Shown here piece after piece: positions 18,512 through 26,770 of a stretch of 64,000 nucleotides of DNA (position 1 is the first letter of the stretch; each line of letters opens with the position of its first letter). Both the position numbers and the translations under genes were made by a program. This DNA comes from Planctomycetes bacterium syqfu (GTDB lineage Bacteria; Planctomycetota; Phycisphaerae; Phycisphaerales; Phycisphaeraceae), in assembly GCA_020974905.1 (NCBI GenBank), contig CP087563.1:1116001-1180000 (forward strand). Reading direction: 5' to 3'. The notes under the pieces are model-generated. The model was not told the DNA's origin. It searched no databases and saw only the letters and a list, made by a program, of their open reading frames with translations.

Positions 18512-21500
18512 TCAATCTCCGAGCACGACCATGGCTTCACAAATGGAGTTCCAGTTATTCTGCGTGTTGCCGTTGCTGGTGATGCGGACATAACGTACAT
18601 CGACTTGATCAAAGCCAAAGAACTCCGGCTTGTCCTGCGGGGTGTCGCCGGAACTCTTGCCATCAAAGACCTGTTTCCAATTTTTGCCATCCAAGGAAAC
18701 GTCGATTTTGAAAATGGCTTGACGTCCGTTTGAACGATACCAGACGATGTCCATGCCCTTGACCGGCATGACGCGCCCCAGGTCCATGGCAAGTTCAATG
18801 CCCGTTCCCTGAGAAGCAAAGTACGTGCTGATATCACCATCTGCTGCATCCTCTGCCGGGTGTCCGATGTTGGGATGACTGGTGCGAATCCGACGGTAAA
18901 ACGGATAGCCTTTACGCCCCTCGGGGTAAGCATCCAAATAGACGGCATTACCCACGGATAACGCTTTGGGTTTCATTTGCAGGAAACCCGCGAGAATCTC
19001 CAGGGGGAGATTGACGTGATCGCCCTGCCATTTCAACGGTTCATCCAGTTCCATTTTCTGACCATCAATCCCGCAGTATGGTTTACCATTAAGGCAACGC
19101 AGTTCTGTGTTGTTGTGGTGAACCAAAAGCAGCTTGTCATTGAAGGTAACTTTGGCCCCCATGGCTTCAAACACCGGCAAAGCATCGACGAACGTTTGCT
19201 TCTCGCTAAAGATCAGCTCATTGACGGTGACGCGATTGCCATTGATGATCACACGCGGTGCCTGGAGCTTGCCGGTGTTCACCGGTTTGATATCGCTGTA
19301 ATCAGGCTTGTCGACATATGTGAATTTCTGGGGCTTGGCATGCAGCGTGTATTGGCCGAGTTGCAGTTGCAGGTATAGTGCGTTGTTCTCATTGGTGACC
19401 TTGCATTGATAGCCCTTCTTGTTGTCGGCCTTGGGTTTGAGATACCAGAGACCATGCTTTAAGCCGGTGAATAAAACCTTGCTGTTATCCGCGAGAACTT
19501 CAAATTCGATGGCATCATCAAGCATCACATCGGACTTGGGGAAGTAAACCTGCCAACCGTCGATGGCGACGCCGTCCACGTTTGCAGTCTTGATCGATTC
19601 CACCGCCTTGGTCTTGCCAAGTTCGCGGTCCATGATCTGCATGACATTGAAGAAGGTCGAAACGGACTGACCGCTACGGTCTTCCAGTTCGGTACGGTAG
19701 CCTTCGTTGAAGGGTGTGAGTGTGCCAGTACCGTGTTTGTTGATCTTGATGGGGAAGGTCTGATCGAAGACCGGGTTTTGCCCATCGGGTCCGCCGACAC
19801 AGCGTTTTTCGAGTTTGTCTACTTCTGGCAGTAACGTCTGGAGCACCATGCGCCCCGTGTCGTTTTCCAATGCAGCATCCACAATGAGTTGGCCTGCTTC
19901 GTCGGTGGGTTTACCCACGGTTTGGAGCAACCAGATTTTTCGCGTGTCCGGCTTGGAGGTGTGCATGCGATCGTAAACCAGCAGCGTTGCAGGACGGTTC
20001 GGATCATCCATATTCAGCGTCACAAAATGTCGCTGATAGGATTGCATCTTGGCACGATAGGCTGGGGTTAAATCCGTTCGCAGATAGCTGTACAGTGGCT
20101 TGACGGGATTGGGACCAAAATCGTGGCTGAGAATCGAGCCGGACTTGGCGTGTTCGAGCAACTGATCCAGTGTGCGGAATTCTTTGGCGTTGGCAGGGAA
20201 ATGCTGACCGCCGTCGTTCACACCCCTGTCGTAGGTTTCCGTCGGATCATAGGCGAGCATGGTGTTATGCGAGATGCTGCGTTTGTTGAAGTTCCAGTCG
20301 AACGGCGTGCCGTACTTGGGGTAGGCACCGGTGTCGATGGCTAAATGTCCGCGGTAGAAAATCTGAAACGCGCCTGCATCCAGATGTTGATGATTGTTAA
20401 AGTGATACCCAGCGCCTTTCATTTCGATGACCGCGACATCACTGTCCCGTCCCATCGTCCAACCGGTACGCGCGATCATGCCCCCCAGAGGTTCAGCAAA
20501 GAACTTGGTGGTGGGCAGTTCGTTCAAGTCCGCCGCTTTGATCGACGGATCATAAAACAGCAGAAACTCGATTGGATTGCTGCGGGCAAAACGGGTCACG
20601 CCACGACGTTGTGACTCAGCACGGAGATACGGGTCTTTGTAATAGTTGGAGACCTGCAGCAGCGCATCGAAAATGTTGTACGGCTTGCCCCCCATGTTAG
20701 TATCACCATCAATCAACGCTGAACCATCGGGGCAGGTGGCATAGATCCAGTGATAAGGCACCTTGCCCTGGTCAGCAGAATAAATGTCCTTGCCGACCAT
20801 GCGTTTGAAGATCCACGCGGAGTAGATTTCCCAATGGAATCGGTACGGGCCGTAGCCGATACCCTGGTGATGTCGGTGCGATGGGTAGAAGAAGTTTCGC
20901 GCTTCGATGAACTCAGCAAAGAGACGCCCTGCCACGTGGTGATACACGCTGGGATCTTCATCGTAAAACGCAATGGCTGCTGAGAGTTGATCACGTAAGA
21001 GTTGTGCTTCACCACCATGTCCGGTGATCGCACCCTGGCGGTATGGCGGGTAACGCATCTCCATGCGACCGGCCAGTTTTTTGGTCCTCGCGATGATGTC
21101 GCGTTTCTGCTCAGCCGTGAGTAACGGGTAGCACCAGTCATAGATCAAGCCGGTGGTGAAAATCACTGCACCATAATCACGCGTCACGTCATGACGTTTG
21201 CTAAACGTGGTGCGATGGAGCATTTCGATGTGTTGATCGACTGCGCTTTGGCCCATGAAGGTATCACCGTCAATGACATAGCGCATCGCCTGAGCGATTT
21301 GTGCGTTGAGTGTTGCGTTACTGAACTGATTGTCCTTGGGTAACGCAGCTTTATTGATGTCCGCTGCAGCATCGCAAATGGTCTTCCATGCCTGACGCAT
21401 AAATTCGTCCGAAGCAATCCGCTGCTTGAGGACCGGGATAAACTCCGGGGTGATCAACACACGCGGGTGATGATCCGGGGGCGTGATGTCCGGCATCGGG

Positions 21501-21595
21501 TATTGGAAGTTTTCTTCCGTGTCCTTTGCTGCGGCATTGGCAACGGGCAGAACCGTCAGTAGCAACGCAAAGGCTACGACGATGCCGGTGATCAT
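18512..21595 (-). CDS. Secreted heparinase II/III-like polysaccharide lyase with stalk and discoidin-like domains
   Basis: The reading frame extends up to 21733, but the segment before ATG 21595 is unlike a signal peptide. MITGIVVAFALLLTVLPVANAA is a good one, giving a protein of 1,027 residues. An N-terminal alpha/alpha toroid (about 40-330) is followed by a heparinase II/III-type beta domain (about 370-600) with NNHQHLDAGAF and SHNTMLAYDP. Then come a copper amine oxidase N-terminal-like stalk domain (about 760-880: NGNRVTVNELI to YLDAYP) and an F5/8 discoidin-like C-terminus (GIELAMDLGRVMPVKGMDIV to VDVRYVRITS). Members of the lyase fold cleave uronate-containing glycans (heparin, alginate and others) by beta-elimination. 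The gene lies 52 bp after the lyase-like lipoprotein gene. The substrate is not decidable by eye. Confidence 0.85.
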   Translation of the reverse strand: MITGIVVAFALLLTVLPVANAAAKDTEENFQYPMPDITPPDHHPRVLITPEFIPVLKQRIASDEFMRQAWKTICDAAADINKAALPKDNQFSNATLNAQIAQAMRYVIDGDTFMGQSAVDQHIEMLHRTTFSKRHDVTRDYGAVIFTTGLIYDWCYPLLTAEQKRDIIARTKKLAGRMEMRYPPYRQGAITGHGGEAQLLRDQLSAAIAFYDEDPSVYHHVAGRLFAEFIEARNFFYPSHRHHQGIGYGPYRFHWEIYSAWIFKRMVGKDIYSADQGKVPYHWIYATCPDGSALIDGDTNMGGKPYNIFDALLQVSNYYKDPYLRAESQRRGVTRFARSNPIEFLLFYDPSIKAADLNELPTTKFFAEPLGGMIARTGWTMGRDSDVAVIEMKGAGYHFNNHQHLDAGAFQIFYRGHLAIDTGAYPKYGTPFDWNFNKRSISHNTMLAYDPTETYDRGVNDGGQHFPANAKEFRTLDQLLEHAKSGSILSHDFGPNPVKPLYSYLRTDLTPAYRAKMQSYQRHFVTLNMDDPNRPATLLVYDRMHTSKPDTRKIWLLQTVGKPTDEAGQLIVDAALENDTGRMVLQTLLPEVDKLEKRCVGGPDGQNPVFDQTFPIKINKHGTGTLTPFNEGYRTELEDRSGQSVSTFFNVMQIMDRELGKTKAVESIKTANVDGVAIDGWQVYFPKSDVMLDDAIEFEVLADNSKVLFTGLKHGLWYLKPKADNKKGYQCKVTNENNALYLQLQLGQYTLHAKPQKFTYVDKPDYSDIKPVNTGKLQAPRVIINGNRVTVNELIFSEKQTFVDALPVFEAMGAKVTFNDKLLLVHHNNTELRCLNGKPYCGIDGQKMELDEPLKWQGDHVNLPLEILAGFLQMKPKALSVGNAVYLDAYPEGRKGYPFYRRIRTSHPNIGHPAEDAADGDISTYFASQGTGIELAMDLGRVMPVKGMDIVWYRSNGRQAIFKIDVSLDGKNWKQVFDGKSSGDTPQDKPEFFGFDQVDVRYVRITSNGNTQNNWNSICEAMVVLGD

Positions 21596-21647
21596 TCGGA
21601 TTGTTTTAGGTGTGCCAAACAAGGGCGGACTCCCATGACAGGTTGGA

Positions 21648-22631
21648 TTACTGAAGCGGGCGTTGGGTTTGGTCAGTATGCCCCGGCGCGACATCGGTAT
21701 AGCTGGCATTTTCATTGCCAATGGTGATTTCATCGAAGTAGATCACACGTTTTTCTGGTCCCTTGTAGGAGTAAAGTCCCCATGAAGGATACGGGCCGAC
21801 CACGTCGTTGTAACCAAGATCAATGTCTTTGATGTCGAGGACTTTCCTGCCGTCCTGCCAGAGTTCGACAACGCCTTTCTTCTCCAGGCTGAACTTCACA
21901 TGCAAGACGAAGTCGGTCCAACGATCAAAAAGGTCCGTCTGTTTACAGACTTCGTAGGACTTGCCATTGGGACGGATGTTATCGTTCTTGGGTGAGACCT
22001 GATCGTGATCGAAAGTATGCCAGAAGCGCAGTTGCCCATCACGAAGGCTCATGCTCACCGGCGGGACGCGCCAGGGTTCTTTGAGATTGAAGTCCGGGGT
22101 GGCATGCAATTGGAAGATGAGACAATGATATTTTTCTTCCAATGCAAACTCATCGGATGACATGTAGACGCTAAAGCCATACCAGCGATCGGTGGTTGTG
22201 GACTGCGGCGATTTACCGTAGTGAATCATGGCTTTTTTGGACGTGTTGGATTTAGCCAATCCGCTGGTTCGCCATTCAAATCGGATGGCCTTGGTTCCAA
22301 CACGGGGTTTGGGTTGGGTGACAAACTGAGCAGCATAGTCAGGATTCTGAAACTGTGCCTGCGCCCACATCGGGCCGCTGTTATCCGTGGGACGACCGCC
22401 ACCGAGGAATTGGAACGCACCTTTTTCAAAGCTGTTGTAGAAGATAACGTTTTTGCCAAAGTCCTGCGGGTTAAGCTTGGCCATGTTCGACTCAAGCGTT
22501 TTGAGATCGGGAATTTTGACTTTGGCATCTTCGGACTTCTGCTCTGCGGTGCAGGCGACGGTGAGACTGCAGAGCAACAGGAGGATCAGTGAAAATCGTG
22601 CTGGAAGATGGGGGTTCAAACCACGGGGCAT
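21648..22631 (-). CDS. Lipoprotein polysaccharide lyase-like protein (heparin lyase I / PL-type jelly roll)
   Basis: The protein has 327 residues from ATG 22631, which is preceded by GGAGAACCCC; the upstream TTG is not used. A lipoprotein signal ends in the lipobox LTVAC. The rest is a beta-jelly-roll pattern with RVGTKAIRFEWR near the start, RWYGFSVYMSSDEF, then a long beta-rich stretch ending YFDEITIGNENASYTDV. This pattern is typical of the polysaccharide lyase family PF14099 (heparin lyase I-like) and of related glycan-binding proteins. It is probably anchored in the outer or cytoplasmic membrane with its active face outside. It sits between the pseudopilin gene and the heparinase-like gene in one operon. 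Confidence 0.75.
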   Translation of the reverse strand: MPRGLNPHLPARFSLILLLLCSLTVACTAEQKSEDAKVKIPDLKTLESNMAKLNPQDFGKNVIFYNSFEKGAFQFLGGGRPTDNSGPMWAQAQFQNPDYAAQFVTQPKPRVGTKAIRFEWRTSGLAKSNTSKKAMIHYGKSPQSTTTDRWYGFSVYMSSDEFALEEKYHCLIFQLHATPDFNLKEPWRVPPVSMSLRDGQLRFWHTFDHDQVSPKNDNIRPNGKSYEVCKQTDLFDRWTDFVLHVKFSLEKKGVVELWQDGRKVLDIKDIDLGYNDVVGPYPSWGLYSYKGPEKRVIYFDEITIGNENASYTDVAPGHTDQTQRPLQ

Positions 22632-22677
22632 GGGGTTCTCCAAAAAGCGTTGGATTGGGAATTGGGTCGGATCACAA

Positions 22678-23391
22678 TCAAGGTTGACGCCACATCAGCT
22701 TTGAGTCATTTTCGTACAACTGCGGGTCGTCAATGGGCAGGGTCTTGGCGTGGCCATCCATGTGAGAGAAGGTGATCATGGTGTCATGCTTGGGCCAACG
22801 GTTGGCCCAGCCTGCCACGGTCCAGGCTTCGGTGACATCACGGTGCGATGATTGGCTATGTCCCTTGACACAAATGCGATCACGTGACGGGAAACAGGCG
22901 ACGTGCAAAAGCTCACTGGGCGAGATGATGCCTTTGGTATCCATGTAACGATAGGTGTCGCCGGAATCTGAAATGTTTTGATAGACATCATTGCCATAGA
23001 AACCGACGTTTGACTCGCATTGCGTGGCGTATTCGACGGGTGCTTTGACGGTGACACCGGAGGAGGTGCCGAGGTTGATCTCAACACGTTCTTTGGCACC
23101 GGGACATTCGTAGTATTCGGTGATTTTGGAATAGGCATAGAGTGGTGCCCACCAACCACTGTTGTTGCCATCGAACTTGTTCCACCCCACGGGTAGGATG
23201 CCGGAAAAGTCGTTGCCATAGGTTGCAAACGAGATCGACTGCTGCCGGAGATTACTGGTGCATGCCATGGTCCGTGCTGCGACACGTGCCTTGGAGAGTG
23301 CCGGCAGGAGGATGGAGATGAGCAGTGAGATAATGCTGATCACCACCAATAACTCAATGAGGGTGAAGGCGTTTTTACCAGAGGTGGACAT
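22678..23391 (-). CDS. Pseudopilin-like protein, H-X9-DG type
   Basis: The start is ATG 23391, with AGAAAGGAATCACC directly upstream; this trims 32 unlikely residues from the longer open frame. The 237-residue product begins [14 protein letters not shown], a type IV prepilin-like leader with Glu at +5 and a hydrophobic helix ([17 protein letters not shown]). A globular domain follows, with cysteines and the H-X9-DG motif (HDTMITFSHMDG). It is the second gene of the eight-gene cluster, before two secreted lyase-like proteins. Its C-terminal domain is unlike those of the other three pseudopilins in the window, which fits a substrate- or partner-specific head on a common stalk (inference). Confidence 0.9.
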   Translation of the reverse strand: MSTSGKNAFTLIELLVVISIISLLISILLPALSKARVAARTMACTSNLRQQSISFATYGNDFSGILPVGWNKFDGNNSGWWAPLYAYSKITEYYECPGAKERVEINLGTSSGVTVKAPVEYATQCESNVGFYGNDVYQNISDSGDTYRYMDTKGIISPSELLHVACFPSRDRICVKGHSQSSHRDVTEAWTVAGWANRWPKHDTMITFSHMDGHAKTLPIDDPQLYENDSKLMWRQP

Positions 23392-23452
23392 GGTGATTCC
23401 TTTCTCTTGAGCCCGAAGTGCGATGCATGATGTCTGAAGTGTGTTCAATGGT

Positions 23453-24247
23453 TTACTCATTTTCAGTTTTGATACACAGCTGATCAATTAATAAGTCAAC
23501 GGATGCCGTTTTACTGAGTTCCCCGAGGAAAGTTTGGACTTCCGTGGTGACAACCGCAGCATGATCATCGGCTTTCCAGTTGGACTTGATGGTTTGCGTG
23601 TCGAGTTCACCAATCACGCCATGGAAGTCGGACTGTTGATCGTCCTGCATGACGGTGAGTTTCCAGGCGATGGTTTTGCCGGTGCCGTCCACGGTGAAGC
23701 TGACGCCGGTGACCGGGCCATGTGCGGTGTTAAGCTTGGTGGTCAGGAGTTTGTTGCCAGCTTCGGGATCGAGCTTTTTTTGACCGACTTTCCAGGCCAC
23801 GACAAGATTTTCGTGGTTCCTGATATTGACGATCAACGCATCGACGGTGTTGCGGAACGTCCAGCGGTTGGCATTGCGGAATCCAAAACGCAGTTGGACT
23901 TTGGTGATATCCGCACCGTCGTTGGCTTTGAAGGCGATGTTGTCGATGGATGCGGAGACGGGTTGGTGAAAGAAGCTGATGCGCTTCTCAGCAGGTGTGC
24001 TCAGCGCGGTCTTGGAATAGGGTCGACCACTGGCACGAAGCACGGCTTTACCCTCGGCTTCGGTGACCTGGCCAGACGGACGCCAGTAGCTGGTGTACCC
24101 GTTGCCGGCATCCTGAATCTTGCCGTTGTCAAAGCTGTCACAGAGTATCGTCTTGTCCTGGGCAGAGACAGCTTGCTGGGCCAACAGACCACAGATAACC
24201 ACCATCAACACCCCGCAACGCATAGGACACAAACCCGAGATCACCAC
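23453..24247 (-). CDS. Secreted protein of unknown function, probable first gene of the lyase operon
   Basis: The open frame reaches back to 24451, but that part is AT-rich and improbable. I chose GTG at 24247 because AAAGGA lies 5 bases before it; ATG at 24223 is also possible. A hydrophobic signal region (MRCGVLMVVICGLLAQQAVSAQ) precedes about 230 residues of beta-strand-rich sequence (LCDSFDNGKIQDAGNGYTSYW, VQLRFGFRNANRWTF, VTGVSFTVDGTGKTIAWKL). This could be a concanavalin-like or carbohydrate-binding fold. I do not recognise the family. It lies 61 bp before the pseudopilin gene, and an AT-rich promoter region lies upstream. Confidence 0.7.
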   Translation of the reverse strand: MVISGLCPMRCGVLMVVICGLLAQQAVSAQDKTILCDSFDNGKIQDAGNGYTSYWRPSGQVTEAEGKAVLRASGRPYSKTALSTPAEKRISFFHQPVSASIDNIAFKANDGADITKVQLRFGFRNANRWTFRNTVDALIVNIRNHENLVVAWKVGQKKLDPEAGNKLLTTKLNTAHGPVTGVSFTVDGTGKTIAWKLTVMQDDQQSDFHGVIGELDTQTIKSNWKADDHAAVVTTEVQTFLGELSKTASVDLLIDQLCIKTENE

Positions 24248-24497
24248 GACAATCCTTTCATAAACACGCGCGCTTGCTGCGCTCAAATGATCCACATGAT
24301 GATAGACAGGCAGAATCGCAATATCAATCACAATTTCAATATTTTTAATCTCAATATTTTTATTGACACTATTTAACCGCCATTTTTTGCTTAGAACACC
24401 CTGCAGACATGATAGTATGCTTAATTGCGTATACTCACTCAATCCCACCATGTGCGATTGAGTGCAATGTTGTGGTTCTGTTGAAACGCTTCATTAA

Positions 24498-24600
24498 AAA
24501 CCATCCTCACACCCGCTTCGCTCAAGACGCCAAGCCGCGAAGCTGTCAACGAGAGATTTTCTTTGCGACTTTGCGGACTTGGCGTGAGACATTGTCTTGT
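24498..24600 (+). repeat. Left copy of a roughly 103-bp inverted repeat
   Basis: This segment matches the reverse complement of 26333-26437 along almost its full length, including CTTTGCGACTTTGCGG and CTTGGCGTGAGA, with scattered substitutions. The two copies face each other around the pair of membrane-protein genes. The 24248-24913 interval otherwise holds hairpins and no convincing gene. Confidence 0.75.
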
Positions 24601-24656
24601 TGCATTGCGTCATACAAAGGGTTTCAACAGAACCAGTTGATGTGTCATGAATGAAT

Positions 24657-24708
24657 CCCGGTCAAGATGACCGGGCGATGTGCATATAGCCGAGTCATCT
24701 TGACTCGG
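24657..24708. repeat. Two tandem 19-bp palindromes
   Basis: CCCGGTCAAGATGACCGGG (24657-24675) is followed after 14 bp by CCGAGTCATCTTGACTCGG (24690-24708). The second recurs at 6786-6804 (variant, with the same AT-rich flank read on the other strand) and at 47387-47405. No T-run makes them obvious terminators. Confidence 0.7.
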
Positions 24709-24913
24709 TTGGATTGGAACAACGCCAGACACTCAACAGTAAGAAACAACCACCCCTGGAACATGTGCTTGATCGCATGACGGTCCCTGTTGCCATCCCG
24801 TCTGTAACGATTATGACGGCAGGTGGTGAATTTCTCTGCGGTGTTCAATGCGTTTTATTTGGACGTCCTCATTGTGGTGATACGTTCAATTCCGGAGGAA
24901 AGCTGCGGGATTT

Positions 24914-25531
24914 TTGTCGCAGCCTACTGGAGAGATGCCCATACACCCCACACACCATGTGTCGGGCGGACGCTGTGATATGGCCCTGGAGCACGCAGCC
25001 GACTGTCAGACACACCCCCATCATCTGGATCACCATCACCATTCGCTGGCATGGCTTGATCGTCACTGCCCTGCTGCTGCCAACGACCTGCAACAACAGT
25101 TGGCCAAGCTGGACATGATTCGCCAGGCTGCGATGCAACACAAGCCCATCGATATCTGGCTTCAGAGTTCGCCGATGGATGAACTGGAAGTCTGCTCGAC
25201 CGATGAAGACGCATATCACCGTCGCCCGCTGCTTAGCCAAAGTGTCGAGCAGGAAAACGATGCATCGCGTGAAGACGAACAGACCCTAGCCGTTTTGCCC
25301 CCTGTCGACCTGCATCACCGGCAACCCAAACTTGATGACCGACTGGTTCCTGCGGGGATCCTTGGGATCGATCCGCCAATCCAGCGACCGACACGCGAGC
25401 CACTGCTCCCGCGTCACACATCGCCCGATCAGGCGTCGAGCATGAAACAGGGTTGGTTGATGCGCGTGTCAATGCTGGTGTTGTTATGTCTGGCGGTGGA
25501 AGGCCTTATCGCCAAGTGGCTGTTTTCGTGA
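24914..25531 (+). CDS. Hypothetical protein with C-terminal membrane anchor
   Basis: The frame encodes about 205 residues starting at a TTG 13 bases after a GGAGGA site; an ATG at residue 8 is an alternative. The N-terminus is rich in His (THPHHLDHHHH) and could bind metal. The middle is polar and probably disordered. The last 21 residues (VSMLVLLCLAVEGLIAKWLFS) form a single membrane helix ending at the C-terminus. The following gene has the same layout, a soluble part with a C-terminal helix. I do not recognise a family. An overlapping frame at 24714-25118 was judged a shadow. Confidence 0.6.
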   Translation: MSQPTGEMPIHPTHHVSGGRCDMALEHAADCQTHPHHLDHHHHSLAWLDRHCPAAANDLQQQLAKLDMIRQAAMQHKPIDIWLQSSPMDELEVCSTDEDAYHRRPLLSQSVEQENDASREDEQTLAVLPPVDLHHRQPKLDDRLVPAGILGIDPPIQRPTREPLLPRHTSPDQASSMKQGWLMRVSMLVLLCLAVEGLIAKWLFS

Positions 25532-25656
25532 TCAAAATTAATACCTTGATGCATTGAGCTTAATGCAGTCCAAGGTTATGCTAAAGGTTGCCACGGACGG
25601 CGACCACAAAAAGGAGACGTGATGACAGCCAGGGATGGTTGTTATCTGGAGTGATC

Positions 25657-26241
25657 ATGTGGTTTGACCGTGCCCGTTTCGGACATCTCGACGACGATGC
25701 CTTTGAGGCATTGCACTTTTACGCCAAGCAGCAGGACGAGCAGAAGCCCCAAGCCTCTGAGTCGGACGAAGCGCAGATGACACCTGTCAAACGCGAGAAG
25801 TCCGAAAAACACGGCACGGATTCCGTCCTCAAACTCACCGATTTTGCGCACCTGAAAAAGTCCGGCAAGGCTGCCCGTCAAACCCCTTCCATCAAACCCA
25901 TCAAAGATCCCCACGACGGCCGTTGGGTGCTCGCGGTCCGTACCGCCGAGTCCATCCGACATGGGAAACTGGCGTCCGACAAACGTGCCCGACTACTCAA
26001 GCTCGGTAAACTCCTGGGCCTCAGTCCCATGGACAGTAACCGCATCATTTCCGTGATCGTCGCCCATGCGGACCGTGGCATTGCCCCCGCACAACTCACC
26101 CGTGAATCCTTCGCGGAACTACAGCAAACCACCCCGCCCCCGATGCGCTCCGTGGGCAAGGTCAACTGGATGATGGTCGCCATGTCCACGATCCTGCTGA
26201 TGCTCGTTGAATTCGCAGTGCTCTTTGCGTGGTTCAAATAA
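25657..26241 (+). CDS. Hypothetical protein with C-terminal membrane anchor
   Basis: The start is ATG 25657, preceded by TGGAGTG at good spacing; the longer frame from 25588 is not needed. The 194-residue product begins MWFDRARFGHLDDDAFEALHFY and has a charged, probably flexible middle. A small helical domain lies at about residues 85-150 (ESIRHGKLASDKRARLLKL, then LGLSPMDSNRIISVIVAHADRG). The C-terminal membrane helix is VAMSTILLMLVEFAVLFAWFK. It follows the preceding tail-anchored gene by 125 bp. The function is unknown. Confidence 0.75.
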   Translation: MWFDRARFGHLDDDAFEALHFYAKQQDEQKPQASESDEAQMTPVKREKSEKHGTDSVLKLTDFAHLKKSGKAARQTPSIKPIKDPHDGRWVLAVRTAESIRHGKLASDKRARLLKLGKLLGLSPMDSNRIISVIVAHADRGIAPAQLTRESFAELQQTTPPPMRSVGKVNWMMVAMSTILLMLVEFAVLFAWFK

Positions 26242-26332
26242 GTCTGTTTGAAGCCAAGACATTTTTTAGCCACAGATGCACACAGATCAACGCAGATAAA
26301 GACACTGTTAAAATTCTTTGTATCCCTCATTT

Positions 26333-26437
26333 GAGCAAGACAATTTCTCACGCCAAGCCCGCAAAGTCGCAAAGAAAAACTCTCAATTTATCACTTGACG
26401 GCTCTGCGTCTTGAGCAAAGCTGGCGTGAGAATGGTT
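26333..26437 (-). repeat. Right copy of the roughly 103-bp inverted repeat
   Basis: This is the reverse-complement partner of 24498-24600. It ends exactly where the 140-bp hairpin element begins. Confidence 0.75.
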
Positions 26438-26576
26438 TATTGCATTTTTCACTCAAGTGTCGCGTCGACGTGTGACGCGAGAGCTGTCAGCTCACGGCTA
26501 TTGAATTGGTTTTTCATTGAAGACGCACGCAGACATGAGCGCGCCAGACGCTACATTTGAGTGAAAAATGCAATAA
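26437..26576. repeat. 140-bp MITE-like element with 30-bp terminal inverted repeats
   Basis: The arms 26437-26466 and 26547-26576 are complementary at 28 of 30 positions (outer sequence TTATTGCATTTTTCACTCAA). They enclose about 80 bp that contain further small palindromes (GACGTGTGACGCG, AGCTGTCAGCT). No coding frame is apparent. Confidence 0.7.
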
Positions 26577-26594
26577 CACAAGGATCTCACTTTC

Positions 26595-26679
26595 CGTCAC
26601 TCCCGCGCAGGCGGTAGTCCAGTGATATTTGCAAGCGTCAACAGAATGCCACTGGATTCCCGCCTGCAGGGGAATGACG
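26595..26679 (+). repeat. 85-bp REPIN-like element
   Basis: It has the same length and order of motifs as the copy at 14109-14193: CCCGCGCAGGCGG, TTGCAAG, ACAGAATGCCACT, GATTCCCGCCTGC. The outer ends CGTCA/TGACG are complementary. Confidence 0.75.
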
Positions 26680-26770
26680 AAACTAAAACATCTGCCTTGA
26701 ATATCTGTGTTGATCTGTGGCAAAAATTGCCTTGAACACAGTTACTTTCGATATGAAACAAGCGTGACAC

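Larger units (their letters stand above)
26268..26722. repeat. Inverted CACAGAT-type repeats bracketing an intergenic repeat nest
   Basis: GCCACAGATGCACACAGATC near 26270 and, on the other strand, GCCACAGATCAACACAGAT near 26720-26702 face each other. Between them lie the right copy of the 103-bp inverted repeat, a 140-bp hairpin element and an REPIN copy. The 529-bp gap 26242-26770 is made almost entirely of such elements and has no convincing gene. Confidence 0.55.

Noticed and set aside
23534-24376. Plus-strand frame of 280 codons opposite the secreted protein gene
   Set aside because: The minus-strand frame has a signal peptide and ribosome site; this one has neither and reads as a shadow.
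24714-25118. Plus-strand frame of 134 codons overlapping the first tail-anchored gene
   Set aside because: It has mixed composition and no domain; the frame at 24914 ends in a clear membrane helix like its neighbour.
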